Assembly (NCBI RefSeq): GCF_013213835.1
Contig: NZ_JABSSU010000003.1
Coordinates: 124,001 to 188,000 of the forward strand
From: Winogradskyella sp.
Lineage (GTDB): Bacteria > Bacteroidota > Bacteroidia > Flavobacteriales > Flavobacteriaceae
Direction of reading: 5' to 3'
Length of the DNA stretch: 64,000 nucleotides
Shown: piece by piece, positions 45,118-53,550 of the stretch
Layout: the number at the start of each line of letters is the position of its first letter
Numbering within the stretch: position 1 is the first letter of the stretch
Program-made: the position numbers and the translations under genes
Notes under the pieces: model-generated
Seen by the model: the letters and a program-made list of their open reading frames with translations, nothing else
What the model was told of the DNA's origin: nothing
The model's database searches: none

Positions 45118-46785
45118 TTAGAGTTTCAATTTATTTTCAAGATGATCAAAGGCATCATTAATGTTATTAAAAATATGCGCCTCTGAAATTAAATCTGGAA
45201 CTATATCTATAGAGACAAGCTTATCTTTAGGTTGTTCTTGTACAGCAGTCAATAGCACTTGTATGCCTCGTTGTTCTAAATCTAAAACTGCATTTTCCAA
45301 AGCATATAAACCAGACTGATCTATATATGGTACTCTATCCATACGAATGATAAGAGACTTCACCTGATCTGGAATATTTTTTATTTCATTTTGAAAATGA
45401 GAGGTAAAACCGAAAAACAAAGGACCATATAAGTGTTTGATATATACCTTGTCTTTATGCGCCTCGTAAAATTCAACTTCATCTTGCCAAGGTTTTTCAC
45501 CATCAAAACCAGCCAGAGTACCAACTTCCATACCTTCTTCACCAATATCACTAGATCGCTTCATAAATAATAAGCATGCCAGTAATAAGCCCATTCCTAC
45601 CGCTTGAATTAAACTTCCAAAAGTTGTTACCATTAATACCAATACGAGTACAAATGCATCAGCTCTTGGCACTACTAATAAATGTTTTAAGCCTTTAGTG
45701 TCTATAATTTTAAAACCAATAGGAATTAATAATCCGGCCAAAACAGAAAGCGGAATAAAACCGGCTAACTTTTCTAATCCAAGAAGTACAGCTAACAATA
45801 CGAGACCATGAATGGTACCTGAAACTCTTGTACGTCCACCAGAATTGATATTTACTACAGTTCCTTTAGTCGCACCTGCGCCTGGAATACCACCAAAAAT
45901 TGCAGCAATAGCATTCCCAATTCCCTGCCCAATTAATTCTCTATTACTGTTATGTTTTGTTTTGGTCATGTTATCAGCAATAACAGAGGTCAACAAAGAA
46001 TCGATAGACCCTAATATTGCCAAAACAGTTGCATATTCACCAATTAGCATATAATGTTTTGCATCTACAGAAAACAGTCCATCAATTTGAAGAGAAGGTA
46101 ATCCTGATGGAATTTCACCTATAATAGGAACAATATTATCCAAATGCCATCCTAAAAAATACCCTACCAACGACGCTACAATCAAAGCAACTAATGCACT
46201 AGGAATAGCTTTTGTGACAAATGGAAAGACATAATAAATGACGACTGTTAATCCACCAAGTGCTAATGCTCTCCAATTAAAATCACTAAATAAACTTGGG
46301 AAATTATAAATAACATCCATAGTAGACTTAGATGGATCTAATCCTGCAAACGGAAATATTTGTAGAATAATGATTATAAGTCCTACGCCACTCATAAATC
46401 CAGAAACTACAGGATATGGAAAGTACTTTACATAGCTTGCTATATTTAAAAATCCAAATACAATTTGAAAAATACCGCCAAGTAAAAACGTTAAAATGAT
46501 GATTGGCATAGCAGCTTCCATACTGCCAGTAATTTCGTAAGCAGAAGCAACTAAAGCAGCAGAAACGACAGTCATAGGTCCTGTTGGTCCACTTGCCTGT
46601 GTTGCCGTACCACCAAAAATAGCCGCAAAAACTCCAACAGCAATAGCACCGTAAAGACCTGCGATAGCACCTAAACCAGATTGTACACCAAAAGCAAGAG
46701 CCAAAGGTAACGCGACAACACCAGCAACTAAACCACCAGTTAAATCACCTTTGAAATATTTAAAGTCGTAATATTTTGAAAGCAT
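45118..46785 (-). CDS. SulP-family inorganic anion transporter with STAS domain
   Basis: A 555-residue transporter with about 12-14 helices. The SulP start is clear (YFKGDLTGGLVAGVVALPLALAFG), followed by ASGPTGPMTVV and the GNAIAAIFGGIPGAGATKGT motif. A STAS domain occupies about 440-550 (VKSLIIRMDRVPYIDQSGLYAL). Relatives move sulfate or bicarbonate with Na+. No carbonic anhydrase is adjacent, so the substrate is open. It is preceded by a structured leader. Confidence 0.94.
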   Translation of the reverse strand: MLSKYYDFKYFKGDLTGGLVAGVVALPLALAFGVQSGLGAIAGLYGAIAVGVFAAIFGGTATQASGPTGPMTVVSAALVASAYEITGSMEAAMPIIILTFLLGGIFQIVFGFLNIASYVKYFPYPVVSGFMSGVGLIIIILQIFPFAGLDPSKSTMDVIYNFPSLFSDFNWRALALGGLTVVIYYVFPFVTKAIPSALVALIVASLVGYFLGWHLDNIVPIIGEIPSGLPSLQIDGLFSVDAKHYMLIGEYATVLAILGSIDSLLTSVIADNMTKTKHNSNRELIGQGIGNAIAAIFGGIPGAGATKGTVVNINSGGRTRVSGTIHGLVLLAVLLGLEKLAGFIPLSVLAGLLIPIGFKIIDTKGLKHLLVVPRADAFVLVLVLMVTTFGSLIQAVGMGLLLACLLFMKRSSDIGEEGMEVGTLAGFDGEKPWQDEVEFYEAHKDKVYIKHLYGPLFFGFTSHFQNEIKNIPDQVKSLIIRMDRVPYIDQSGLYALENAVLDLEQRGIQVLLTAVQEQPKDKLVSIDIVPDLISEAHIFNNINDAFDHLENKLKL

Positions 46786-46819
46786 AATATGAATTGATTA
46801 GTTAGATGAGTAAAGAAAA

Positions 46820-46892
46820 AACCTTTCAGATAGAAATGCAACATTTATATTACTTAGCAGATTTGTTCAACGTTGTATTCACCTGAAAGGTT
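46820..46892 (-). promoter_or_regulatory. Structured leader/attenuator candidate before the SulP gene
   Basis: AACCTTTCAG and CTGAAAGGTT form perfect 10-bp arms 53 bases apart. On the minus strand the closing arm is followed by TTTTTTC. A weaker inner helix can form (ATACAAC with GTTGCAT, 6 of 7 pairs). This is either the terminator of the 166-residue gene with a large loop, or a regulated leader for SulP. Confidence 0.5.
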
Positions 46893-46916
46893 GATTATTT
46901 TAAGCTGAAAGCTTTA

Positions 46917-47417
46917 TTAATTATTAGGATTATAAGGTAAGGAGGATTTGTGTACTACTATTCTTAGATTTCCTTCACCATCTTTTACATAACCAAGAGT
47001 GTACTCTACTTTTACTTCGTCACCATCTAAGTTTGTAAAGAAATAATTACCCATAGCAATTGCCATATTTGTGCCACCATTTATAATTCCGATATTCTTC
47101 CAACGCACTTTTGTCCATGGTTTAATCGCAAATCCGCTATCTTCAGGATATGTCTCGTTACCACCAACAAAATAAGATAACGCTGCGTCAAACGTACCTC
47201 TAAATTGATCCTCAGACGCCAACGTTGGCTTAAAAAGTACCATACCTAAATCATAGGCATATAAACGTTCAATATGATCTGATGCGGCCTTTTCATAATC
47301 ACCGCCATTTGTAAATACTTGCCCTATTTTTACAATACCTTCACCCCATTCTTTCTGAGCAGCGATTACTTCTGCTTCTGTTATACTGTCAGTAGAATAA
47401 CTTGTAATTGTATTCAT
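46917..47417 (-). CDS. NTF2-like (CaMKII-association-domain-like) protein
   Basis: A 166-residue soluble protein. The N-terminal helix (AEVIAAQKEWGEGIVKIGQV), the GTFDAALSYFVGG, SGFAIKPWTKVRWKN and AMGNYFFTNLDGDEVKVEYT strands fit the alpha+beta NTF2/SnoaL fold, close to the CaMKII association domain. Some database relatives carry the name phosphoribosyl-AMP cyclohydrolase; no HisI metal motif is visible. It is followed by SulP after 131 bases. Confidence 0.78.
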   Translation of the reverse strand: MNTITSYSTDSITEAEVIAAQKEWGEGIVKIGQVFTNGGDYEKAASDHIERLYAYDLGMVLFKPTLASEDQFRGTFDAALSYFVGGNETYPEDSGFAIKPWTKVRWKNIGIINGGTNMAIAMGNYFFTNLDGDEVKVEYTLGYVKDGEGNLRIVVHKSSLPYNPNN

Positions 47418-47456
47418 TTCATTTTCCTTTTTTAATTAGAGTTTTTCTTGTTTTTC

Positions 47457-47489
47457 GTGTTTAACGATTAAAGAATTATCGTTAAACAC
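47457..47489. promoter_or_regulatory. Perfect 12-bp dyad upstream of the NTF2-like/SulP operon
   Basis: GTGTTTAACGAT and ATCGTTAAACAC are exact complements separated by 9 bases (TAAAGAATT). The dyad lies 39 bases before the ATG at 47417, without a T-run, so it fits an operator better than a terminator. Confidence 0.55.
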
Positions 47490-47587
47490 TAATTTAAGTC
47501 TCAATGAAAATTTAAAAAAACGAGTGTAGGAAAAATTAACTAATATTTATGATTTTGAAGTATATTTTGCTTAATACTAAGCTGTTA

Positions 47588-48298
47588 TTAATCTATAAAC
47601 GTTTTACCATTATTATTTTTTCTCATCCAAAGCTCATTATGTGTAGACTGCTCTAGTACATTACAATAGACTCTATAGCCAACATTTGTTTTATAAAGTT
47701 GATTATCTAAATTCACAAGTGCTTCATGTTGCATATTTATTCTTGGAATATAGATTTCTTCAATTTTAACTCTGAATTTATCTAGGATACCTGAAAATTC
47801 TTTAGTTTTTTCTATTGTAATCCACTTATGAATCTTAGCATATTGCTTCAAAAGATTAATTATGAAAGCTCTCGATGGATTATTATAAGCTGCATAGGAA
47901 GTTAAAATCGTATCCATGATTTCGTGAATGTACATGGATAAATTGAATTGTTCAGATTTATTTACTTCATTAATTGCTTTATAAAGATTGACCGATAGCC
48001 AATCCTTATCAAGTTGAAGATCGACCACTTTAAATCTAAAATCTACCTCTTTTTTGACGTTATTAGTAAAAAATGAAGAACGATAAGTTTCTATTTTCTC
48101 TATTTCTACAACTCCATTATTTAAAAGATTTAATAGAGCTAGTCTTAAAGTAGTATATGTGTATAATTTCCAATTAAAAGGTGCTGAAGACGTCAATACA
48201 CCATATTCAAATCTTGGATATTTGCCAATAACGTACATGCCAATATCTTCGCATACAACAGATTCAAATTTGATATCTACACTATTAATTATTGCCAT
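47588..48298 (-). CDS. Unknown protein, end of the AAA/coiled-coil block
   Basis: A 236-residue soluble protein (MAIINSVDIKFESVVCEDIG). It has no signal peptide and no recognised motif. Aromatic stretches such as FNWKLYTYTTLRLALLNLLN and a Trp/Lys-rich C-terminus (NELWMRKNNNGKTF) are visible. It starts 23 bases after the 565-residue membrane protein stop, so it is likely the last gene of the long minus-strand block. It could equally be a separate regulator. Confidence 0.7.
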   Translation of the reverse strand: MAIINSVDIKFESVVCEDIGMYVIGKYPRFEYGVLTSSAPFNWKLYTYTTLRLALLNLLNNGVVEIEKIETYRSSFFTNNVKKEVDFRFKVVDLQLDKDWLSVNLYKAINEVNKSEQFNLSMYIHEIMDTILTSYAAYNNPSRAFIINLLKQYAKIHKWITIEKTKEFSGILDKFRVKIEEIYIPRINMQHEALVNLDNQLYKTNVGYRVYCNVLEQSTHNELWMRKNNNGKTFID

Positions 48299-48321
48299 TA
48301 AACACTATTACAAAATTGACA

Positions 48322-50019
48322 TTAATTATTCTCAATAGCTTTTAATGAATCTATCTGTCTCTGTAGTGCTTCTATCTTTTCTGTATTGTCATCTACCTTT
48401 GGAATCGCTCTAAGTGAATCTACAGCTTGTTCTATAATATCTTCATCTTTTGGTTTCTCTTGGTAATAATACCCAATACCTTCACTTGCTCTCCAAGCTT
48501 CATTTAATTGATTATAGACGGTTTCATCCCATGTACTTGGATGTTTTACATCTATCCAAATAACATCTCTATACTCACTATCTATTAGTACTATATCTGG
48601 TGTAGCAGATCCATCAAATTGTTTTGCATTCTTCTCGCTTATTGAAGAAATAGTACCTAAAAAGAACATGCGTTTTCTACCAGCTATGTCTTTAATGTAG
48701 GGTCTAAATTCTACAGGTGTGCTTGCTTTCCAGTCGTATTCTTTACGAGATTCTTTAACTTTTAAAGGCATTGCAGACACACCAGCATAACCTTGCTTCT
48801 TACTCGCATGATCATAATAATATAATTTATTAGTTCCGTCCGCAGGAATAAAGACACTGTAACTTAAACTTGTACGTTCATCGCCTACTGGCTCTAAACC
48901 AAACCAATGGTATAAACCACTGTAAGCATCAGAATTGTTACCGGCAAAATCAAAATCAGTAACATAAGGTTGTTGGTTTTGATCTTTAGGCATCAATGGA
49001 ATCTTAACCGCAGTTTCCATATTCCAAGGTAATGGATCACTAAAACCACCTAAAAACTTTAAAGACTCCGCTTGTAATTGTGAAACCCTTTCTGATAGCG
49101 TATTTTGCTTTGTTAGAAATTTATAGTTCTTTACTTCTTCTGGACTCACAAATGTGCCCTTACCAATAGTTATACGTTCTATATAGTCGTTAAAATCATG
49201 CTCACCATTGTCAATTATCATTACACCACCAAATGTTGGGTATGGAAAAAAGAAACCTTTCCACTTAATTAAACTTACCACTTGCACCCATTTGCCATCA
49301 TCATTTTGCATATAATAGGTATCACTTGGCTCGTAATTAAAAAGCATCCAAGGATTAAAACGCTGTACAACAGCATTGTATGTATTTCTGCTGAACTTTA
49401 AGGATTCACCAATTGAAAAGGTTACCGGAATTCTATTTTCGTTAGAAAATCGTGGAAAAGGCGTCGTACTACTAACAGAAAACACTTCTTCTGTATTATC
49501 ACTAATGCGTTGCATAATATACTTTTCACTAGGCTGTATTGCCATAGTCCATTGGTTATCTGTACCGATACGCACCAAATGCGGTAAGGAAACATCTTTT
49601 GTTTCGCCAACACTTTCATTGGCCATAGAAAAAATATTTCTTAATGGTTGAATACGTTCATTTTGTGTTAATGGTAAGTCATCAATTTCAACACGATTAA
49701 GATTGTTATACACATTATAAGTTTTCATATAATCGTATAACCCTTGATTCCACCCTAAAAAATACAAGACTCCGAAAAATACTAAGAGTATACCAAGAAT
49801 ACCTAATCGTCCGCCTGTGCTAGCTGTTTTTCTAAATTTTCGTAATCCTAAAGTTAGGACCAAAAGACTAACGATAATAACAAAAATATACTTTCTAATA
49901 AATAATAACAAAGGCTGATAATCATCTCTAAAAAAGAAAAGTAATACCAATATTAGTAATCCAACAAAAATGGTAATCCGTTTTTGTTTAGCACCTTTTT
50001 TCCAGTAGTTTTTTATCAT
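48322..50019 (-). CDS. Membrane protein with large extracytoplasmic domain, unknown
   Basis: A 565-residue protein. Three helices lie at about residues 14-31, 42-60 and 72-91. A roughly 420-residue domain follows, probably extracytoplasmic, with WTMAIQPSEKYIMQRIS and YSGLYHWFGLEPVGDERTSL. A short coiled coil closes it (EKIEALQRQIDSLKAIE). I do not recognise the family. The first gap upstream is entirely filled by a palindromic repeat pair. Confidence 0.8.
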   Translation of the reverse strand: MIKNYWKKGAKQKRITIFVGLLILVLLFFFRDDYQPLLLFIRKYIFVIIVSLLVLTLGLRKFRKTASTGGRLGILGILLVFFGVLYFLGWNQGLYDYMKTYNVYNNLNRVEIDDLPLTQNERIQPLRNIFSMANESVGETKDVSLPHLVRIGTDNQWTMAIQPSEKYIMQRISDNTEEVFSVSSTTPFPRFSNENRIPVTFSIGESLKFSRNTYNAVVQRFNPWMLFNYEPSDTYYMQNDDGKWVQVVSLIKWKGFFFPYPTFGGVMIIDNGEHDFNDYIERITIGKGTFVSPEEVKNYKFLTKQNTLSERVSQLQAESLKFLGGFSDPLPWNMETAVKIPLMPKDQNQQPYVTDFDFAGNNSDAYSGLYHWFGLEPVGDERTSLSYSVFIPADGTNKLYYYDHASKKQGYAGVSAMPLKVKESRKEYDWKASTPVEFRPYIKDIAGRKRMFFLGTISSISEKNAKQFDGSATPDIVLIDSEYRDVIWIDVKHPSTWDETVYNQLNEAWRASEGIGYYYQEKPKDEDIIEQAVDSLRAIPKVDDNTEKIEALQRQIDSLKAIENN

Positions 50020-50028
50020 AGTTAATCT

Positions 50029-50098
50029 GTCATTCCTGAGAAATCAGGAATCTATTTTTTGTTATTTATTATGTGATTCCTGCCTTCGCAGGAATGAC
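50029..50098. repeat. Palindromic repeat pair R1 (REP/MITE-like)
   Basis: Two hairpins, ATTCCTGA-GAAA-TCAGGAAT (50032-50051) and ATTCCTGC-CTTC-GCAGGAAT (50076-50095), with outer ends GTCATTCCTG and CAGGAATGAC in inverted orientation. The 70-bp element fills the gap between two genes almost exactly. Confidence 0.85.
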
Positions 50099-50099
50099 A

Positions 50100-50639
50100 T
50101 TACATTAGCCCCTTGTCCTTTAAACGCTCACGTGCGCTTTTCTTTTCTTCAGTAACTTCTTCTGTTTTTGTATCTACCTCTTCTTTAATTTCTTCAACGT
50201 CATCGTTCGGTTTTAAATCTTCTATAAGGTCCTTTCCTTTTTCAACTGCATCACCAACCAAATCACCTAAAGAATCACTTTTTTCTTCTATAACTTTTGA
50301 GGACTTAAGTACAAAATTTGCAACATAAGTTCCTATTAAGGTTCCAACAGCAAATGATGAAAATCCGGATATACCATTATAACTTGAAAATACTGAAATT
50401 GGTGTCAAGAATTGTAATATCAATCCAACCAACAATAAAGAAAACACCACAAACAATAGTCTAGGAATAAAAGGCTGCTTGTAAATAAATCCTTTGGGAT
50501 CGTCTGCTCTCATTTGTAGTTCTTTACTATTAAGAATTTTATTAAAAAACCGATATACACCATTACCATTAGACTCTCGCCAATACAAGAAAATACCGAA
50601 TAATATTGCTGCGATAAAAATGACAAGTTCTAGTCCCAT
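50100..50639 (-). CDS. Membrane protein with charged coiled C-terminus, unknown
   Basis: A 179-residue protein with helices at about 3-20, 60-80 and 92-112 and a strongly charged C-terminal 65 residues (DDVEEIKEEVDTKTEEVTEE). The C-terminus resembles those of YtxH/DUF883-type membrane-stress proteins in charge only. It could anchor soluble members of the block to the membrane. No family recognised. Confidence 0.72.
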   Translation of the reverse strand: MGLELVIFIAAILFGIFLYWRESNGNGVYRFFNKILNSKELQMRADDPKGFIYKQPFIPRLLFVVFSLLLVGLILQFLTPISVFSSYNGISGFSSFAVGTLIGTYVANFVLKSSKVIEEKSDSLGDLVGDAVEKGKDLIEDLKPNDDVEEIKEEVDTKTEEVTEEKKSARERLKDKGLM

Positions 50640-50680
50640 GAATTAATGATTTAAGTTCTTATAAAGTTAGTCTAAAAAAC

Positions 50681-51916
50681 CTAGATATTGTTACGAATTG
50701 TCTCTATCACCCAATCTTGAAATGATTCGTCCCAAGTATCATAGTTTTTATAAAACTGTTCCTTATCATACCAATACAAAAACAAAACATCCTTTGGTGA
50801 AATATTTACTAATAACTTATGAATTAAATCGCGATGCTCTGTAGATAATGATGAATGAGGCTGATGCAATGCAAAATACACAGACTCATCTACCAAATCT
50901 TCAATTTTATGGGAGTTACTTCTCTCTAACTTATCAAGATACAGCTCTACTCCCATGACTTGCTTTCTGGCCTCAATATCTATTTTATTTAAATAACTCC
51001 TAAACAAAGATTTACTCTCTAAAATATCACGAACTGGATGTGTCGGTTTTTCTAGTTTTTGATATAATTCAAACTTTCTAACGCGTTCATAAATTGGTGT
51101 AGTCACCATGTACTCTAAATTGCATTCTATAATGATATGGCTCTTAAGTTTATCTATTAATTCTGGTTGAGAAATATGATAAATCAACACATCGTGTAAA
51201 GTATCTTTTATGGCTTCTTTATAAAAATCCATACTTTCAAAAACCACAATTGGTTTTATAAAATCTCTAAGCACATAAACACCATCAAAAGCGCGTGTAT
51301 AAAACGAACTTGTATTAAAATGTAATGGATGAAGATTTAAATCTCTTTCTCGTAAGTCACCATATTTCTTTGCAGATTCTAATAATTCTTGGTGTATATC
51401 TTCATCGATGAAGTTATTGCCTGTTCTAAACTTATCTACTAAACGAAGTTGCTCTTTTTGTTTTTCTTCAAGTTTATCAATAAGTCGAAAAGAAATACTT
51501 ACATCCTCATACTTCAAAATATCTAAAGGTTCATAAAACACATCAATATCTTGGTCAAAATCTATGCATATTGCAGAATCTCTGGTAATATCTTCAATCT
51601 TTTTACCATGCGTTTTAAAAATATGTTGCAACATTTCTCTATCAAACGAATGAAATGGCAAATACACTGGTTTTGCTTTTTGTAATGGGGAAATAATGAT
51701 TCCATGAGGATTTGCATCACCATGGTTAAGATATTGCATATCATTTTTCTCCTCTGCAACTTCTGGACTCCAACCCATACCATCAATAGAAAATGATGTG
51801 AGTTTTGTTTCTTGAAACCCAAGAGTTTTGAGGCATTTATTATAGCGCTGAACCAGTTTCCCACTTACCGGTATAAGTTCACTTCTGTATAGATTTGCTT
51901 GTTTTAGTTTGTTCAT
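50681..51916 (-). CDS. Uncharacterised soluble protein (possibly DUF6638)
   Basis: A 411-residue soluble protein beginning MNKLKQANLYRSELIPVSGK. It has FSIDGMGWSPEVAEE, GDANPHGIIISPLQ, and a C-terminal helix-rich part with DVLFLYWYDKEQFYKNYD. I associate this with the Bacteroidota family DUF6638 but am not certain. No catalytic motif is visible. It sits between the membrane protein genes of the block. Confidence 0.75.
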   Translation of the reverse strand: MNKLKQANLYRSELIPVSGKLVQRYNKCLKTLGFQETKLTSFSIDGMGWSPEVAEEKNDMQYLNHGDANPHGIIISPLQKAKPVYLPFHSFDREMLQHIFKTHGKKIEDITRDSAICIDFDQDIDVFYEPLDILKYEDVSISFRLIDKLEEKQKEQLRLVDKFRTGNNFIDEDIHQELLESAKKYGDLRERDLNLHPLHFNTSSFYTRAFDGVYVLRDFIKPIVVFESMDFYKEAIKDTLHDVLIYHISQPELIDKLKSHIIIECNLEYMVTTPIYERVRKFELYQKLEKPTHPVRDILESKSLFRSYLNKIDIEARKQVMGVELYLDKLERSNSHKIEDLVDESVYFALHQPHSSLSTEHRDLIHKLLVNISPKDVLFLYWYDKEQFYKNYDTWDESFQDWVIETIRNNI

Positions 51917-51917
51917 T

Positions 51918-51980
51918 GCATTGCCGCGAAAGCGGTAATCTTTTTGTAATATTTAGATTCCTGCCTGCGCAGGAATGACA
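51918..51980. repeat. Palindromic repeat pair R2
   Basis: Two hairpins: ATTGCCGC-GAAA-GCGGTAAT (51920-51939, one G-T pair) and ATTCCTGC-CTGC-GCAGGAAT (51957-51976), followed by GACA. Same layout as the pair at 50029-50098, and again filling a gap between genes. Confidence 0.82.
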
Positions 51981-52002
51981 ATTAGTTGAATAATTTATTT
52001 AT
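51957..52002. repeat. 46-bp direct repeat, copy A
   Basis: Matches 52657-52702 at 40 of 46 positions, exactly 700 bases apart. Read on the minus strand, it encodes INKLFN plus stop, a near copy of the last residues of the Nudix protein (INKLLD plus stop), but in a frame not used by the 216-residue gene. Confidence 0.8.
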
Positions 52003-52649
52003 ATCAAAGCGTTTACTTGTTGGTCATATTTCAATAATTCTGGTTCTACCTCAATAATATCCCAATAAGAAATTGGTTCTATATCATGATTTTTCAAGCA
52101 TTTAATTACCATTGTAATATTTGACATTATCTTATTGAATTTCAGAGGTATAAATAATGTAAAATCATTTTCAATTATCGCACAATTTCTACTAAATTTT
52201 GTCCTTTTGGGCTTGACTTGATTGAGCTTTTTGAATATGTATTCTGGAATAAACTGATTCTGCATTTTAGGATTAAAATAGATATTAATGTGAATCCATT
52301 GTCTTTGTCCTAAACTATCTTTTTCAGGTTTAATTATAATCAAGTAATTATCTATATATCCTAATAATCGATTTGACCTTTCATAAAAACCAATGTCATG
52401 AAAACGTTTAAGCTCTTTTTTGTTTAATACTTTTTTACTGTATCTATCTTTCCATTTTCCGCCAAACTTATAAAGGATTGTTCCAAAAGTAAATGTAATT
52501 CCAACATTCAAAGCTATAAATGCAATGACCATCATTTGGATATCTTCAATACCTGAATTACTAAAGTAAGCAGAAAGAAACATACCTGCACTCATTGTAA
52601 AAACAAATACAAAAACAGGTACATAATATTTAATAATTACATTTTGCAT
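51999..52649 (-). CDS. Two-helix membrane protein flanked by direct repeats, unknown
   Basis: A 216-residue protein with helices at about residues 8-30 and 36-60, then a basic soluble part (KWKDRYSKKVLNKKELKRFH) and a C-terminal globular segment ending QQVNALI. No family recognised. It lies between the Nudix gene and the 411-residue gene but is bounded by two 46-bp direct repeats, which suggests that it was inserted into an older arrangement. Confidence 0.72.
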   Translation of the reverse strand: MQNVIIKYYVPVFVFVFTMSAGMFLSAYFSNSGIEDIQMMVIAFIALNVGITFTFGTILYKFGGKWKDRYSKKVLNKKELKRFHDIGFYERSNRLLGYIDNYLIIIKPEKDSLGQRQWIHINIYFNPKMQNQFIPEYIFKKLNQVKPKRTKFSRNCAIIENDFTLFIPLKFNKIMSNITMVIKCLKNHDIEPISYWDIIEVEPELLKYDQQVNALI

Positions 52650-52656
52650 GTTTCAA

Positions 52657-52702
52657 ATTACTGCCTTAGCAGGAATGACAATTAGTCTAACAATTTATTT
52701 AT
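52657..52702. repeat. 46-bp direct repeat, copy B, with repeat hairpin R3
   Basis: Contains ATTACTGC-CTTA-GCAGGAAT (52657-52676, one mismatch in the stem) followed by GACAATTAGT. The right part is the true end of the Nudix coding region (stop at 52682). Partner of copy A. Confidence 0.8.
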
Positions 52703-53263
52703 TTCCGCATATTGCAATAACATAATTGTTTTTGCATCGCGAATGTGTTCTGTTTTAACCATTTCAATGGCCTCAACAAAAGAAAGCTCTAATATCTCGA
52801 TTTCTTCGTCTTCTGTATCTAAGCCGCCACCACCATTAACCTTCATTGTATCATCGTACTCTGCAATAAATAAATACATCTTTTCAGTTAATGCACCAGG
52901 TGAGGTATATGCCGTAAGCACTTGCTTTGCTTCTTTTATCTTGTAACCTACTTCTTCTTCCGTTTCACGGATAATGGTTTCTAAAGGATGATCATTATTA
53001 TCAATGGCACCTGCACAAGCTTCTATTGACATGCCTTCATCTGGGTTATTTTCAAAAATAGGCATACGAAACTGTCTCGTTAAAATTACAGTACCTCTTT
53101 CTTTGTTATACAGCAAGATTGCAGCCCCATTTCCTCTATTATAGGTTTCACGAGATAAGCGTTTCCAGTTTCCGTTTTTAAACTTATAATCGTAATCTAT
53201 TCGGTCTAGAGTTGCCCATGCTTTTGATAAGCTAATATGTTCTATGTTTTTCAGTTTATCCAT
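52682..53263 (-). CDS. Nudix hydrolase (NudK/ADP-ribose pyrophosphatase-like)
   Basis: A 193-residue Nudix enzyme. The Nudix box is visible as GAIDNNDHPLETIIRETEEEVGY, close to GX5EX7REUXEEXGU, in residues about 95-118. VILTRQFRMPIFEN and LTAYTSPGALTEKMYLFIAEY resemble GDP-mannose and ADP-sugar pyrophosphatases of the NudK/NudF type. Its start overlaps the 97-residue gene by 13 bases. In this block it could process a nucleotide signal or be a passenger. Confidence 0.92.
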   Translation of the reverse strand: MDKLKNIEHISLSKAWATLDRIDYDYKFKNGNWKRLSRETYNRGNGAAILLYNKERGTVILTRQFRMPIFENNPDEGMSIEACAGAIDNNDHPLETIIRETEEEVGYKIKEAKQVLTAYTSPGALTEKMYLFIAEYDDTMKVNGGGGLDTEDEEIEILELSFVEAIEMVKTEHIRDAKTIMLLQYAEINKLLD

Positions 53264-53544
53264 TTAATGATGAAAAATATTACAAAAAAAGCAATTAGAA
53301 AACCCAAAACATAAATGAACCTTTCCTTTCTTCTTCGCAAGGCGGCTTCACTTCTGATCTTCTCTTTTACTTTATTCAATTGTTCTGTAGAAACCTCTTT
53401 AAAACTTAATTTAGAACTATGTTTTGAAGCAGAACGGATTGATTCTCTATTGTCCTTAAATTTCTTTCTATTTGATGGACGCATAGATCGGTTCTGTTTC
53501 ATCCGATTAACCATATCCAGAACATGACCTGCTCCTAATCCCAT
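53251..53544 (-). CDS. Small C-terminally anchored basic protein
   Basis: A 97-residue protein beginning MGLGAGHVLDMVNRMKQNRS. The middle is strongly basic (RPSNRKKFKDNRESIR and KVKEKIRSEAALRRRKERF). One helix closes it (FIYVLGFLIAFFVIFFIIKW). Relatives sometimes carry the label riboflavin synthase beta subunit, which this sequence does not support. It is 6 bases after the AAA ATPase stop and overlaps the Nudix start. Confidence 0.75.
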   Translation of the reverse strand: MGLGAGHVLDMVNRMKQNRSMRPSNRKKFKDNRESIRSASKHSSKLSFKEVSTEQLNKVKEKIRSEAALRRRKERFIYVLGFLIAFFVIFFIIKWIN

Positions 53545-53550
53545 AAAATT

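Noticed and set aside
46820-46892. Glycine riboswitch, suggested by CTTTCAGGTGAATA
   Set aside because: Only a short sequence matches; the rest of the aptamer core and the second half are absent, and the neighbour is not a glycine gene.
53251-53544. Riboflavin synthase beta subunit
   Set aside because: The protein is a 97-residue basic protein with one C-terminal helix and lacks the lumazine synthase fold signature.
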